Source of the DNA: Actinoplanes flavus
GTDB lineage: Bacteria > Actinomycetota > Actinomycetes > Mycobacteriales > Micromonosporaceae
Direction: 5' to 3'
NCBI RefSeq assembly: GCF_017592555.1
Contig: NZ_JAGFNS010000015.1
Coordinates: 1-64,000, forward strand
Length of the DNA: 64,000 nucleotides
This document shows positions 27,532 to 35,005 of this stretch, piece after piece. Numbering within the stretch: position 1 is the first letter of the stretch; the number at the start of each line of letters is the position of its first letter. Under the pieces are notes generated by a model. It ran no database searches, had not been told where the DNA came from, and saw only the letters and a program-made list of their open reading frames with translations. A program made the position numbers and the translations under genes.

Positions 27532-27553
27532 GTTATCTCCTGGTTATCGCCTG
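27532..27553 (-). promoter_or_regulatory. Tandem 11-bp repeat, candidate SARP-type operator of the LAL gene
   Basis: GTTATCTCCTG (27532-27542) is followed at once by GTTATCGCCTG (27543-27553): one mismatch, exact 11-bp period. It lies 64-85 bp upstream of the LAL start. The period matches SARP boxes; the regulator is inferred. Confidence 0.45.
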
Positions 27554-27566
27554 TGACCTGGGGATA

Positions 27567-29252
27567 TCAGCTTGCTCGGGCGAGCGGTACGGTGCCGCGC
27601 GGCCGCTCGGCGGCACGGCCCAGCCGGGCCGCGGCGGAGCGGACCGCCGCCAGGATCGCGGTCTCCACGTCGTCGTCGACCGCGACGCCCCACAGTGGCC
27701 GGTCGCCGGTCCGCAACTCGGCGTAGACGCCGGTCCCACCGGTGTGCGCCAGGCCGGTTCCGGTCCGGTGCACGGCCCGCAGATCGATACGCCAGGCCGC
27801 GAGGCGGGCCTTGACCCGTTCCACCGCGTCCGTCCGGACCGCGCCGACCTCGAAGGCGGCACCGTCGACGTGCACCACCACGGACACCCCGGGCGGCGGC
27901 AGCGGCACCGGCAGCAGCGGCCGGGTGACGTACTCGCGGGTGAACAACTCGACGATCCGGTCGGCGCTGATCGGGCCGCCCTCGGCGTCGGCGCGGGCCT
28001 GCACCAGCGCGGCGAACTCCAGCTGGAGGTCGCGGGGCATGTTGAGGCCGAGGTGGGAGCTGATCACGTACGCCACCCCGCCCTTGCCGGACTGGCTGTT
28101 GATCCGTACGACGGTCTCGTAGGTGCGCCCCACGTCGCCCGGGTCGATCGGCAGATAGGGAATCTCCCAGGCGGCCGCCCCGGTGCGCTTGCGCTCGTCG
28201 AAGCCCTTCTTGATGGCGTCCTGGTGCGACCCGGAGAAGGCGGTGTAGACGAGGTCACCGGCGTACGGATGCCGCGGGTGCACCGGGATCCCCGTGCACT
28301 CCTCGACGACCCGCCGGACCTCGTTGATGTCGGAGAAGTCGACACCCGGGTCGACGCCCTGGCTGAACAGGTTGAGCGCGAGGGTCACGAGGTCGACGTT
28401 GCCGGCCCGCTCACCGTTGCCGAGCAGGCATCCCTCGATCCGCTGGGCCCCGGCCAGCATCGCCATCTCGGCGGCCGCCACGCCGGTGCCCCGGTCGTTG
28501 TGCGGGTGCACCGACAGGCAGACGTGCTCGCGGCGGCTCAGCCCGCGGTCCATGTACTCGATCTGGTCGGCGAACACGTTGGGGGTGGCCCGTTCCACCG
28601 TGGTCGGGAAGTTGAGGATGATGGGGCGGCCCGCCTCCGGTTGCCACACGTCCATCACCGCCTCGCAGACCTCCAGCGAGAAGTCGAGCTCGGTGTCGTT
28701 GAACAGCTCCGGCGAGTACTGGAAGCCGAGGTCGCAGCCGGCCAGGGTGCGGTCGGCGTATTTCAGCATGAGCCGGGTGCTCTGCACCGCCAGTTCCCGG
28801 CACTCGGCCCGGTCCATGCCGAAGACCACCCGGCGGAACTGCGGCGAGGTGGCGTTGTAGATGTGGATGGTGGCCCGCGGCGCGCCCTCCAGGCTCTCCA
28901 CGGTCCGGCGGATCAGCTCGTCCCGGGCCTGCACCAGCACCGAGATCCGGACGTCGTCCGGGATCAGGTCTCTCTCGATGAGCAGCCGCAGGAAGTCGTG
29001 GTCGTCCCGGCTCGCGACCGGGAAGCCGACCTCGATCTCCCGGTAGCCCATCGAGGTGAGCAGCTGGAACATCCGCAGCTTGCGCTGTGGGCTCATCGGG
29101 TTGGCGAGCGACTGGTTGCCGTCGCGCAGATCGGTGGAGAGCCACCGTGGGGCCGAGGTGATGGTCCGCCCCGGCCAGGCACGCTCCGCGTTCGTCACCG
29201 GCGCGGCCGGCCGCACGTACTTCTCCACCGCCCGCCGAAACTGTTCCGACAT
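27567..29252 (-). CDS. leuA: 2-isopropylmalate synthase (LeuA)
   Basis: 561 residues from ATG at 29252, which has AGGGAGAG six bases upstream; 16 more codons are open upstream. The enzyme condenses acetyl-CoA with 2-ketoisovalerate in leucine synthesis. The HMGL-like TIM barrel shows LRDGNQSLANPM (catalytic Arg-Asp) and the metal site SVHPHNDRGTG. A C-terminal regulatory-type domain follows, ending rather differently from typical actinobacterial LeuA. Location inside the NRPS region, paired with the transthyretin-like gene 31 bp upstream, suggests either a dedicated leucine-type precursor supply or a chance housekeeping neighbour. Confidence 0.9.
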   Translation of the reverse strand: MSEQFRRAVEKYVRPAAPVTNAERAWPGRTITSAPRWLSTDLRDGNQSLANPMSPQRKLRMFQLLTSMGYREIEVGFPVASRDDHDFLRLLIERDLIPDDVRISVLVQARDELIRRTVESLEGAPRATIHIYNATSPQFRRVVFGMDRAECRELAVQSTRLMLKYADRTLAGCDLGFQYSPELFNDTELDFSLEVCEAVMDVWQPEAGRPIILNFPTTVERATPNVFADQIEYMDRGLSRREHVCLSVHPHNDRGTGVAAAEMAMLAGAQRIEGCLLGNGERAGNVDLVTLALNLFSQGVDPGVDFSDINEVRRVVEECTGIPVHPRHPYAGDLVYTAFSGSHQDAIKKGFDERKRTGAAAWEIPYLPIDPGDVGRTYETVVRINSQSGKGGVAYVISSHLGLNMPRDLQLEFAALVQARADAEGGPISADRIVELFTREYVTRPLLPVPLPPPGVSVVVHVDGAAFEVGAVRTDAVERVKARLAAWRIDLRAVHRTGTGLAHTGGTGVYAELRTGDRPLWGVAVDDDVETAILAAVRSAAARLGRAAERPRGTVPLARAS

Positions 29253-29283
29253 GACTCTCCCTGATTTCCGCAAACGGGACCGC

Positions 29284-29640
29284 TCAGCCCCGGAATCCAA
29301 AATCCATCGAGTACGAATAGGGCGCGAGCCGGACCTGGATCCGGCAGTCGTCGGACTCGTCGGCCAGCCGCACCACGACCGACACCTCCTTGTAGGCGGT
29401 GCTCAGCCCGAGCATCGCGAAATAGGCGTCGCTGTCGAAGACGATCTGGTACGGCCCCCGGCCGAACCGTTCCGCCGTCCAGTCCTTGATGCAGCCGTCA
29501 CTGTCGGTCTCGGCGTCGTCGATGGTCAGCCAGTCATCGAGCTCGCGACCCAGGTCCGAGATCTTCCGCTGGAGGCGGACACGTACACCGGCTGCCGGCC
29601 GTCCGTAGACGACGTCCACTGCTTGCGCGGAGATACTCAT
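29284..29640 (-). CDS. Transthyretin/HIU-hydrolase-like protein lacking catalytic residues
   Basis: 118 residues, the usual size of 5-hydroxyisourate hydrolase (HIUase). The fold is recognisable: GRPAAGVRVRLQR near the start, TDSDG, YQIVFDSDAYFA, VSVVVRLAD and a C-terminal PYSY. The HIUase catalytic set is altered: the His of the N-terminal S-T-H-V-L-D is Gln (SAQAVD), the Arg of D-G-R is Cys (DGCI), the His of H-x-P-L is Arg, and the terminal Y-R-G-S is lost (GFRG). So it is probably not a urate-pathway enzyme. It is first in an operon with leuA. Confidence 0.75.
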   Translation of the reverse strand: MSISAQAVDVVYGRPAAGVRVRLQRKISDLGRELDDWLTIDDAETDSDGCIKDWTAERFGRGPYQIVFDSDAYFAMLGLSTAYKEVSVVVRLADESDDCRIQVRLAPYSYSMDFGFRG

Positions 29641-29854
29641 GAGGCTTCACCCTGCCGTCGGATCCGTGGCGTCACCGCCCCTTGACGCCATCCTCGGTTA
29701 TCGCGTTATCGTCACGCATTCTCTTCGTTATCGCCGGGCCTGCGGCCGCGCATAAATCATTTGATAACTGGCCGATAGGGGGGGTCCATAACGTCTTCGG
29801 TGTCGACACGGAATGCACCGGGTCGGAAAATCCCTACCGAAGGATGACTTCATC
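29641..29854. promoter_or_regulatory. Divergent regulatory region with GTTATCG repeats
   Basis: GTTATCG occurs at 29697-29703, 29705-29711 and 29727-29733 (spacings 8 and 22 bp), with an inverted GATAAC at 29763-29768. The region lies between the leftward transthyretin-like/leuA operon and the rightward secreted peptide gene. The same GTTATC core is repeated upstream of the LAL gene, so a shared regulator is likely. Confidence 0.4.
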
Positions 29855-30010
29855 ATGCGCTCTTTCGCCCGCTTCGCCCTGGCCGCCGTCGCTGGAATCG
29901 CCTTCGCCGTTCTCGGCGCCGGCGCCGCGCAGGCCGACGACACGGCGACGCCGGACACCACTCAGACCACGACGACGGTTTCGACCATGGGCATCGAACC
30001 CTGGAACTGA
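29855..30010 (+). CDS. Tiny secreted peptide
   Basis: 51 residues from ATG at 29855, with GAAGGAT about eight bases upstream. It begins MRSFARFALAAVAGIAF and has an AQA-DD signal cleavage near residue 27. The mature peptide would be about 24 residues, Asp/Thr-rich, ending GIEPWN. No cysteines. A strong terminator follows. Function unknown; the mature part is too short for an enzyme, so a signalling or extracellular peptide is possible. Confidence 0.6.
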   Translation: MRSFARFALAAVAGIAFAVLGAGAAQADDTATPDTTQTTTTVSTMGIEPWN

Positions 30011-30027
30011 AATCGAACTCGGCAGCA

Positions 30028-30065
30028 AAAAGGGAAAGGCGTCCGGACGGATGCCTTTCCCTTTT
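30028..30065. terminator. Bidirectional intrinsic terminator
   Basis: Perfect 13-bp stem AAAAGGGAAAGGC (30028-30040) and GCCTTTCCCTTTT (30053-30065), with A/T runs on both sides. It serves the secreted peptide gene and the convergent AfsR-like gene. Confidence 0.93.
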
Positions 30066-30079
30066 CGTGTGCGGACCGA

Positions 30080-33000
30080 TCAACCGATGTTGCATCGCCC
30101 GTTCACCCGCGCGAGCATGGTCAGCACGCTCTCCTCCAGCACCGGGGCGCGCATCTCGCGGAACATGCCCCGGGCCCGTTCCAGATGGGTGATCGCCGTC
30201 TCCCGGTCCCCACTCGCGAGCGCCAGTTCGCCGAGCCGGTATTCGAATCTCGCCTCGAGAATCGGCTTGCCGCTGGTGGCCGCCCGCTCCCGGCCGGTGG
30301 AGAGGGCCACCCGGGCCGCCGCGTGGTCCCCACCCGCCAGGTGCGCGGCGCCCAGTCCGAGCAGCGTGTACGACTCGCCGATCACATCGCCGAGATCCCG
30401 CGTCGCGGTCAGCACGTCGTTGAAGACCGCCACCGCCTCGTGCACGTCGCCGGCCTGGAGATGGGCCTGACCGAGCCGGTACAGCGCCTGCGCCTCGATA
30501 CGCCGGCTGCCGGACCGGCGGCTGACCTCGAGCGACTCGACGAGCAGGGCGGTGGCCTTCGCCGGCTCCCCGCGATCCAGCTCGACCTGCGCCATGTTGT
30601 GTAGGACGTGCGCGGTCGCTGTCACGTCGTCGACCCGGCGCAGGACCGTGAGCGCCTGCTCGTACCGGTGGTAGGACTGACCAAGCTCGCCGTCCATCCG
30701 GTCCAGATAGGCGAGGTGCCGGTTCGCCGCCGCGGCGCCGTGCTCCTCGCCGAGCGCCTCGAACAGCGCCACGGCGTCGTCCAGGTACCGGCGTGCGTCG
30801 GAGAGCCGGCTCTCCACCACGCTCAGGGAGCCCATCGAGTACCGGATCACCGCCTGGCCGAACCGGTCGCCGGCCTGCTGAGCGGCGGCCAGCGCGATCT
30901 CGTTGGTCTCCCGCCAGTCGCTGAGGTAGTCCCGCGACTCGAACAGCGTGACCGCGGTGATCGCCAGCCCCCAGGAGTAGTCGGCGGCGCCCACCTTGGC
31001 CGCCTGGCGGATCGCCGCCACGATGCACTGCCGTTCCCGTTCGAACCAATCGAGCGGGTCGCTCAGGATCCGATCGGTGGCCCGGGGCGGAAGCGGCCAG
31101 CGCGCCGCCCGGCTGTGCAGCGGATTGCCCTGCCCGTTGAACTTCTGGTGTGCCTCCTCGGCGAGATAGAGCATCCCGCCGAACGCGCGCCGCAGCGCCG
31201 CGGTCCGCTCCGCGAGCGGTTCCTCGGCGGCCAGGCGCTCCCGGGCGAAGACCCGGATGAGATCGTGCATCCGGTACTGCCGGTGCCGGCTGTGCTCGGT
31301 GCCGACGGTCTCCACGAGCTGCGCGTCCACCAGTTCGTCGAGCAGGTCGTGCGCGTCCGGCAACGGCTCGTCCAGAAGCGCGGCGCAGACCCAGGCCGAG
31401 AAGTCCGGGCAGTCGACCACGGCGAGCAGGCGGAACAGCCGCCGGGCCGGCTCGCTGATGTTGTCGTAGGTGATCGAGATGCTGACCCGTACGCCCATCG
31501 CGCCGTGGTTGAGCTCGTCCAGCCGGCGCGACTCGTTCTCCAGCCGGTCGACCAGGTCCTCGACCGTCCAGTGCGGGCGCGCCGACAACCGGGCGCCGGC
31601 GATCCGCAGGGCGAGCGGCAACCGTCCGCACAGCTCGATCAGCGCCTCGGACGCCTCCCGCTCGGCCCGGACCCGGTCGTCGCCGGCGATCCGGGACAGC
31701 AGGTCGAGGCACTGCGGCGGGTCCAGCACGTCGATGTCGACGTGCACCGCGCCGGGCAGGGCGCCGAGCCGGCTGCGGGTGGTGATCAGCACGGCGGTAC
31801 GCGGATTGCCCGGCAGCAGTGGCAGCACCTGGGCCTCGGAGCCGACGTTGTCGAGCACGACCAGCATGCGACGGTCGGACAGCAGCCCGCGGTACATCTC
31901 CGCGCGCTCCTCCAGCCCGTCCGGGATCGAGGTGCCGGCCACCCCGAGCGTCCGCAGGAACCGCTCCAGGATCTGCATCGGGCTGACCCGGTCGGAGCTG
32001 CGGCCGTGCAGGTCGGCGAAGAGCTGCCCGTCGGGGTAGCGGGACGCCAGCCGGTGGGAGACGTGGACGCCGAGCGCCGTCTTGCCGATGCCCGGCTTGC
32101 CGGCCACCACGATGATCGGCACGGCCAGCTGGTCGGTGTCCGCCGCGGCCATCGCCAGCTGCAACTGGATCGCGTCGATCTGCCGGCTGCGGCCGGTGAA
32201 GTCGGCGATGTCGGTGGGCAGCATGCACGGCACCGGCTGGCCGGGACGGGCCGCGGGCACCGGATCCGGAGGCGCCCGGATCGGCTCCGGCTCACCGGCC
32301 ACGATGCCCAGCGACGGCACCTCCGGCCCCGGTACGGCGATCGGCGCGGCGACGGTGACCGCCTCGGGTGCGCTGAGGTCGGCGTCCGAGGTGAGGATGG
32401 AGCGTTCCAGCTGCTGCAACCACTCGCTCGGCTCCAGGCCCAGCTCGTCGATCAGCGTGCGGCGGGCCGCGCGGTAGGCGTCCAGCGCCTCGGCCTGCCG
32501 CCCGGAACGGTAGAGCGCCAGCATGAGCTGGCCGCGCAGCCGCTCCCGCAAGGGGTGGGCGGCGACCAGTCCGACCAGTTCCGGGATCACCTCGCGGTGC
32601 CGGCCCAGCTCCAGGTCGTACTCGATGCAGTCCTCGTTGACGGTGAGCCGCCGTTCGGCGAACCGGTCGGCGACCATCCGCAGCGGCTCGCTGTCCAGCC
32701 CGTCCAGCGCTTGACCGCGCCACAGGCCCAGCGCCTCCCGGTACCGGGCCGTCGACTCCTCCCGGCGACCGGCGTTGCCGGCGGTCCGGGCCTCCTGAAC
32801 GAGCCGTTCGTACCGGTGCAGGTCGATGTCGATCCCGGTGGGCACGAGCACGTACCCCTGATTTCGGGTGGCGATGGCCTTGGGATGGCCGTGCGTGCCG
32901 AGCAGCCGGCGCAGCGCGGAGACGCAGATCTGCACCTGGACCCGGGCGCTGGAGGGAAGGCTCTCGCCGTAGACCGCCTTCATCAGGCGGTCGATGGAGA

Positions 33001-33118
33001 TGACCGTTCCGGCTTCCAGAACGAGACTGGCCAGAACGATCTGCTGACGGTTACCGCCGATGTCGAGTCGATGACCGTCGACGACCGCTTCCAGCGGTCC
33101 CAGTACATGAAATTCCAC
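30080..33118 (-). CDS. AfsR-type large SARP regulator (SARP-NB-ARC-TPR)
   Basis: 1,012 residues from GTG at 33118, with AGGGG upstream. Order: OmpR-like winged helix (residues 1-95), bacterial activation domain to about 255 (RLRGQLMLALYRSGRQ, RRTLIDELGLEPS), a Pro-rich linker, an NB-ARC ATPase with Walker A VAGKPGIGKTALG and Walker B MLVVLDN, then C-terminal TPR repeats. AfsR relatives integrate signals, often by phosphorylation, and turn on secondary metabolism. Its location at the edge suggests it is a third regulator of the cluster with the small SARP and the LAL protein. Confidence 0.95.
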   Translation of the reverse strand: MEFHVLGPLEAVVDGHRLDIGGNRQQIVLASLVLEAGTVISIDRLMKAVYGESLPSSARVQVQICVSALRRLLGTHGHPKAIATRNQGYVLVPTGIDIDLHRYERLVQEARTAGNAGRREESTARYREALGLWRGQALDGLDSEPLRMVADRFAERRLTVNEDCIEYDLELGRHREVIPELVGLVAAHPLRERLRGQLMLALYRSGRQAEALDAYRAARRTLIDELGLEPSEWLQQLERSILTSDADLSAPEAVTVAAPIAVPGPEVPSLGIVAGEPEPIRAPPDPVPAARPGQPVPCMLPTDIADFTGRSRQIDAIQLQLAMAAADTDQLAVPIIVVAGKPGIGKTALGVHVSHRLASRYPDGQLFADLHGRSSDRVSPMQILERFLRTLGVAGTSIPDGLEERAEMYRGLLSDRRMLVVLDNVGSEAQVLPLLPGNPRTAVLITTRSRLGALPGAVHVDIDVLDPPQCLDLLSRIAGDDRVRAEREASEALIELCGRLPLALRIAGARLSARPHWTVEDLVDRLENESRRLDELNHGAMGVRVSISITYDNISEPARRLFRLLAVVDCPDFSAWVCAALLDEPLPDAHDLLDELVDAQLVETVGTEHSRHRQYRMHDLIRVFARERLAAEEPLAERTAALRRAFGGMLYLAEEAHQKFNGQGNPLHSRAARWPLPPRATDRILSDPLDWFERERQCIVAAIRQAAKVGAADYSWGLAITAVTLFESRDYLSDWRETNEIALAAAQQAGDRFGQAVIRYSMGSLSVVESRLSDARRYLDDAVALFEALGEEHGAAAANRHLAYLDRMDGELGQSYHRYEQALTVLRRVDDVTATAHVLHNMAQVELDRGEPAKATALLVESLEVSRRSGSRRIEAQALYRLGQAHLQAGDVHEAVAVFNDVLTATRDLGDVIGESYTLLGLGAAHLAGGDHAAARVALSTGRERAATSGKPILEARFEYRLGELALASGDRETAITHLERARGMFREMRAPVLEESVLTMLARVNGRCNIG

Positions 33119-33621
33119 GCGCGCCCCTATCGCCGGCCGGGTGGAAGTAGAAGCGCCGTTATATTTCCTATCTGCCCCTTTCTACCGATTGGAGCTACGG
33201 CTCTCGGGCCGAAGGCGGGTCTCCTGTTGAGTCGTGTCCGCAAGTCTCTGTCCCCCATGAGTCGCCCCGAGCCTACGAACTATCCGAAGTGGTCGCCACC
33301 TCCTGCCCACTAATCGGATACCAACGGGCCAAGACATAGTGCCCGATCTATCGGTTGCGTCCATTGGGGACGCACCCACGGCAGGTCGGCGGCACGAATG
33401 CGGCCACTCTCATGGCATTCCCACAGGAACGTACTGAGCTGCGATTTCGACGATGCGCAGGGGTTACGGCAGCGTTACCGACTGATGTCGATCATGAAAA
33501 GGGAACGAGGCTCTGGCGACTTTCCGACAGGGGAGGCACCCATGAAACGAATACGCATTCACTTGTTCGCGCCTTTCCCACCCACACCGGAATGGACAAC
33601 GAACGGATCAAGCCCCGGAGA
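33119..33621. other. Noncoding region upstream of the AfsR-like gene
   Basis: About 500 bp without a convincing gene. It contains GTTATAT (33158) and CTATCT (33168) close to the GTG start, and GATCTATCGGT (33345-33355), which recurs upstream of the propeller gene. Short open frames on the plus strand have no ribosome site worth calling. Confidence 0.5.
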
Positions 33622-33665
33622 AACGGAAAACGCGGCCCGTCTGCTGACGAACCGCGTTTTCCGTT
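33622..33665 (-). terminator. Terminator overlapping the 3' CCA of the tRNA gene
   Basis: A 14-bp perfect stem: AACGGAAAACGCGG (33622-33635) pairs with CCGCGTTTTCCGTT (33652-33665). It follows the leftward tRNA and includes its last base. Confidence 0.85.
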
Positions 33666-33741
33666 GGTAGCGGGGACAGGATTTGAACCTGCGACCTCTG
33701 GGTTATGAGCCCAGCGAGCTACCGAGCTGCTCCACCCCGCG
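33665..33741 (-). tRNA. tRNA-fMet (CAT), initiator
   Basis: Full cloverleaf on the minus strand; the anticodon loop is CTCATAA. The three G:C pairs at the base of the anticodon stem (GGG/CCC) and an unpaired C1 against U72 mark it as an initiator. CCA is encoded (33665-33667). The mature sequence matches the second copy at 34870-34943. Confidence 0.96.
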
Positions 33742-34821
33742 TCGGTAGGTAAAGCTTAGCCCGTCCCCCGCGAGACCCGCACACCACCCCCCGGATGCCG
33801 CCCGCCCACAACGCCAGAGCACCAGGCCAACCCACCACGACCAGCCCAAACACCACCCGAACCCGACCGCCGCGACCACCCGGACACAAGTCACTGGAGG
33901 AGGGCACCCGGGATGGTCGTGGTTGTCGGCTTCGGTTGGTGCGCCGCCGAGTCACGCTTGCGGAAAGCCGGATGAAGCCGACAACCGCGACCAACCCTGA
34001 CACCGGAACGAACCCAACAGCCTTGACCACCCCTGACACCGAACGAACCCGACAGCCCTGACCATCGCTGACGCCAGGTGAAGCGGACAGCCATGGCTAC
34101 CCCGAATCGCCGTGACGACGACCCTGCCGCGGCCTACGCGCTTCTCTCCCGCTTTCCTTTCCGGTACGGGCTCCCCCGCCCCGCCGAATCCTGGCCGCCC
34201 CGCCGGCTCCACGCGAGCCACTGCCGCTCCAGCCAGTGCCGCGCCCACCGGGCTGAGCTCCGTGGTCCAGCCTGACCGGGCGGCTGGCGCCGCACGGTCC
34301 GACCCGGGCGGCTGGCGCCGCACGGGTCCCCGGGTCCAGCTGGTCGTGAGCGCTGCCTCGAAACAGCCACACACCCAACCAAAGAGATCCACCCACCCAA
34401 CAACCGCACCCGTCGCGCAAGCCCACCACCCAACTGGCCCTGAGCGCCGCCTCGAAACAGCCTCACACCCAGCCGAACAGATCCACCCACCCAACAACCG
34501 CACCCGCTGCCCAAACCCACCACCCAGCCGGCCGTGAGCGCCGCCTCGAAAGAGCCACACCCAGCCAAAGAGATCCACCCACCCAGCAACCGCGCTCGCT
34601 ACCCCAGCCCACCACCCAGCTGGCCGTGAGCGCCGTTTTGAGGGCCTTGAGGCAGCGCTGAGAGCCAGCCGGACCACCGAGCTGGGCCCGGGGTCGCGGC
34701 ACGGGCTCGACCCGGCAGGTGTTCGCGGGAGGCCGCAACACGGGCAGGAATCGCCGGGGGCGGCGTAGCCCGTACTGGAAAGAGCGCCGCGCGGAACACA
34801 GCAGAGGCCGGGGAAAAGGAG
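33742..34821. other. Long noncoding spacer between two initiator tRNA genes
   Basis: About 1.1 kb. Open frames exist on both strands but they are low-complexity, overlap the repeat block and lack start signals, so none is called. The stretch from 34340 on is a tandem repeat. The first 600 bp holds short repeated phrases (GACACCGAACGAACCC-like) but no gene. Confidence 0.6.
34340..34650. repeat. Tandem repeat, period about 94 bp, three copies plus a partial
   Basis: The phrase GTGAGCGCTGCCTCGAAACA recurs with small changes. Its GAG-CG core starts at about 34348, 34442, 34536 and 34628, giving periods of 94, 94 and 92 bp. Each unit continues with ATCCACCCACCCAACAACCG and ends with CCCACCACCCA(G/A)CTGGCC. 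The fourth copy diverges. Related phrases appear at 41205-41277. Confidence 0.85.
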
Positions 34822-34860
34822 AAGGGCCTGTGTTCGCGGTTTCCGCGAACACAGGCCCTT
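34822..34860 (-). terminator. Strong terminator after the second initiator tRNA
   Basis: Perfect 18-bp stem (34822-34839 with 34843-34860; core GGGCCTGTGTTCGCGG) and a 3-nt loop, nine bases after the tRNA 3' end on the minus strand. Confidence 0.93.
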
Positions 34861-34869
34861 CTTCACTCG

Positions 34870-34943
34870 TAGCGGGGACAGGATTTGAACCTGCGACCTC
34901 TGGGTTATGAGCCCAGCGAGCTACCGAGCTGCTCCACCCCGCG
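34870..34943 (-). tRNA. tRNA-fMet (CAT), initiator, second copy
   Basis: Identical in mature sequence to the copy at 33665-33741, but CCA is not encoded (CGA instead). It therefore needs a CCA-adding enzyme. Confidence 0.95.
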
Positions 34944-35005
34944 TCGGTTTCTTAACCCTAGCGCACCGACTCCGGGGGCCGCAAAACGGCCCCCGGAGAC
35001 GATCG

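Noticed and set aside
33952-34866. Minus-strand 304-codon frame across the tandem repeats
   Set aside because: It is built from the repeats, has no family match and no ribosome site, and ends in the tRNA terminator.
33665-34943. Initiator tRNA genes as an integration site
   Set aside because: The two copies are complete and the DNA between carries no integrase or foreign gene.
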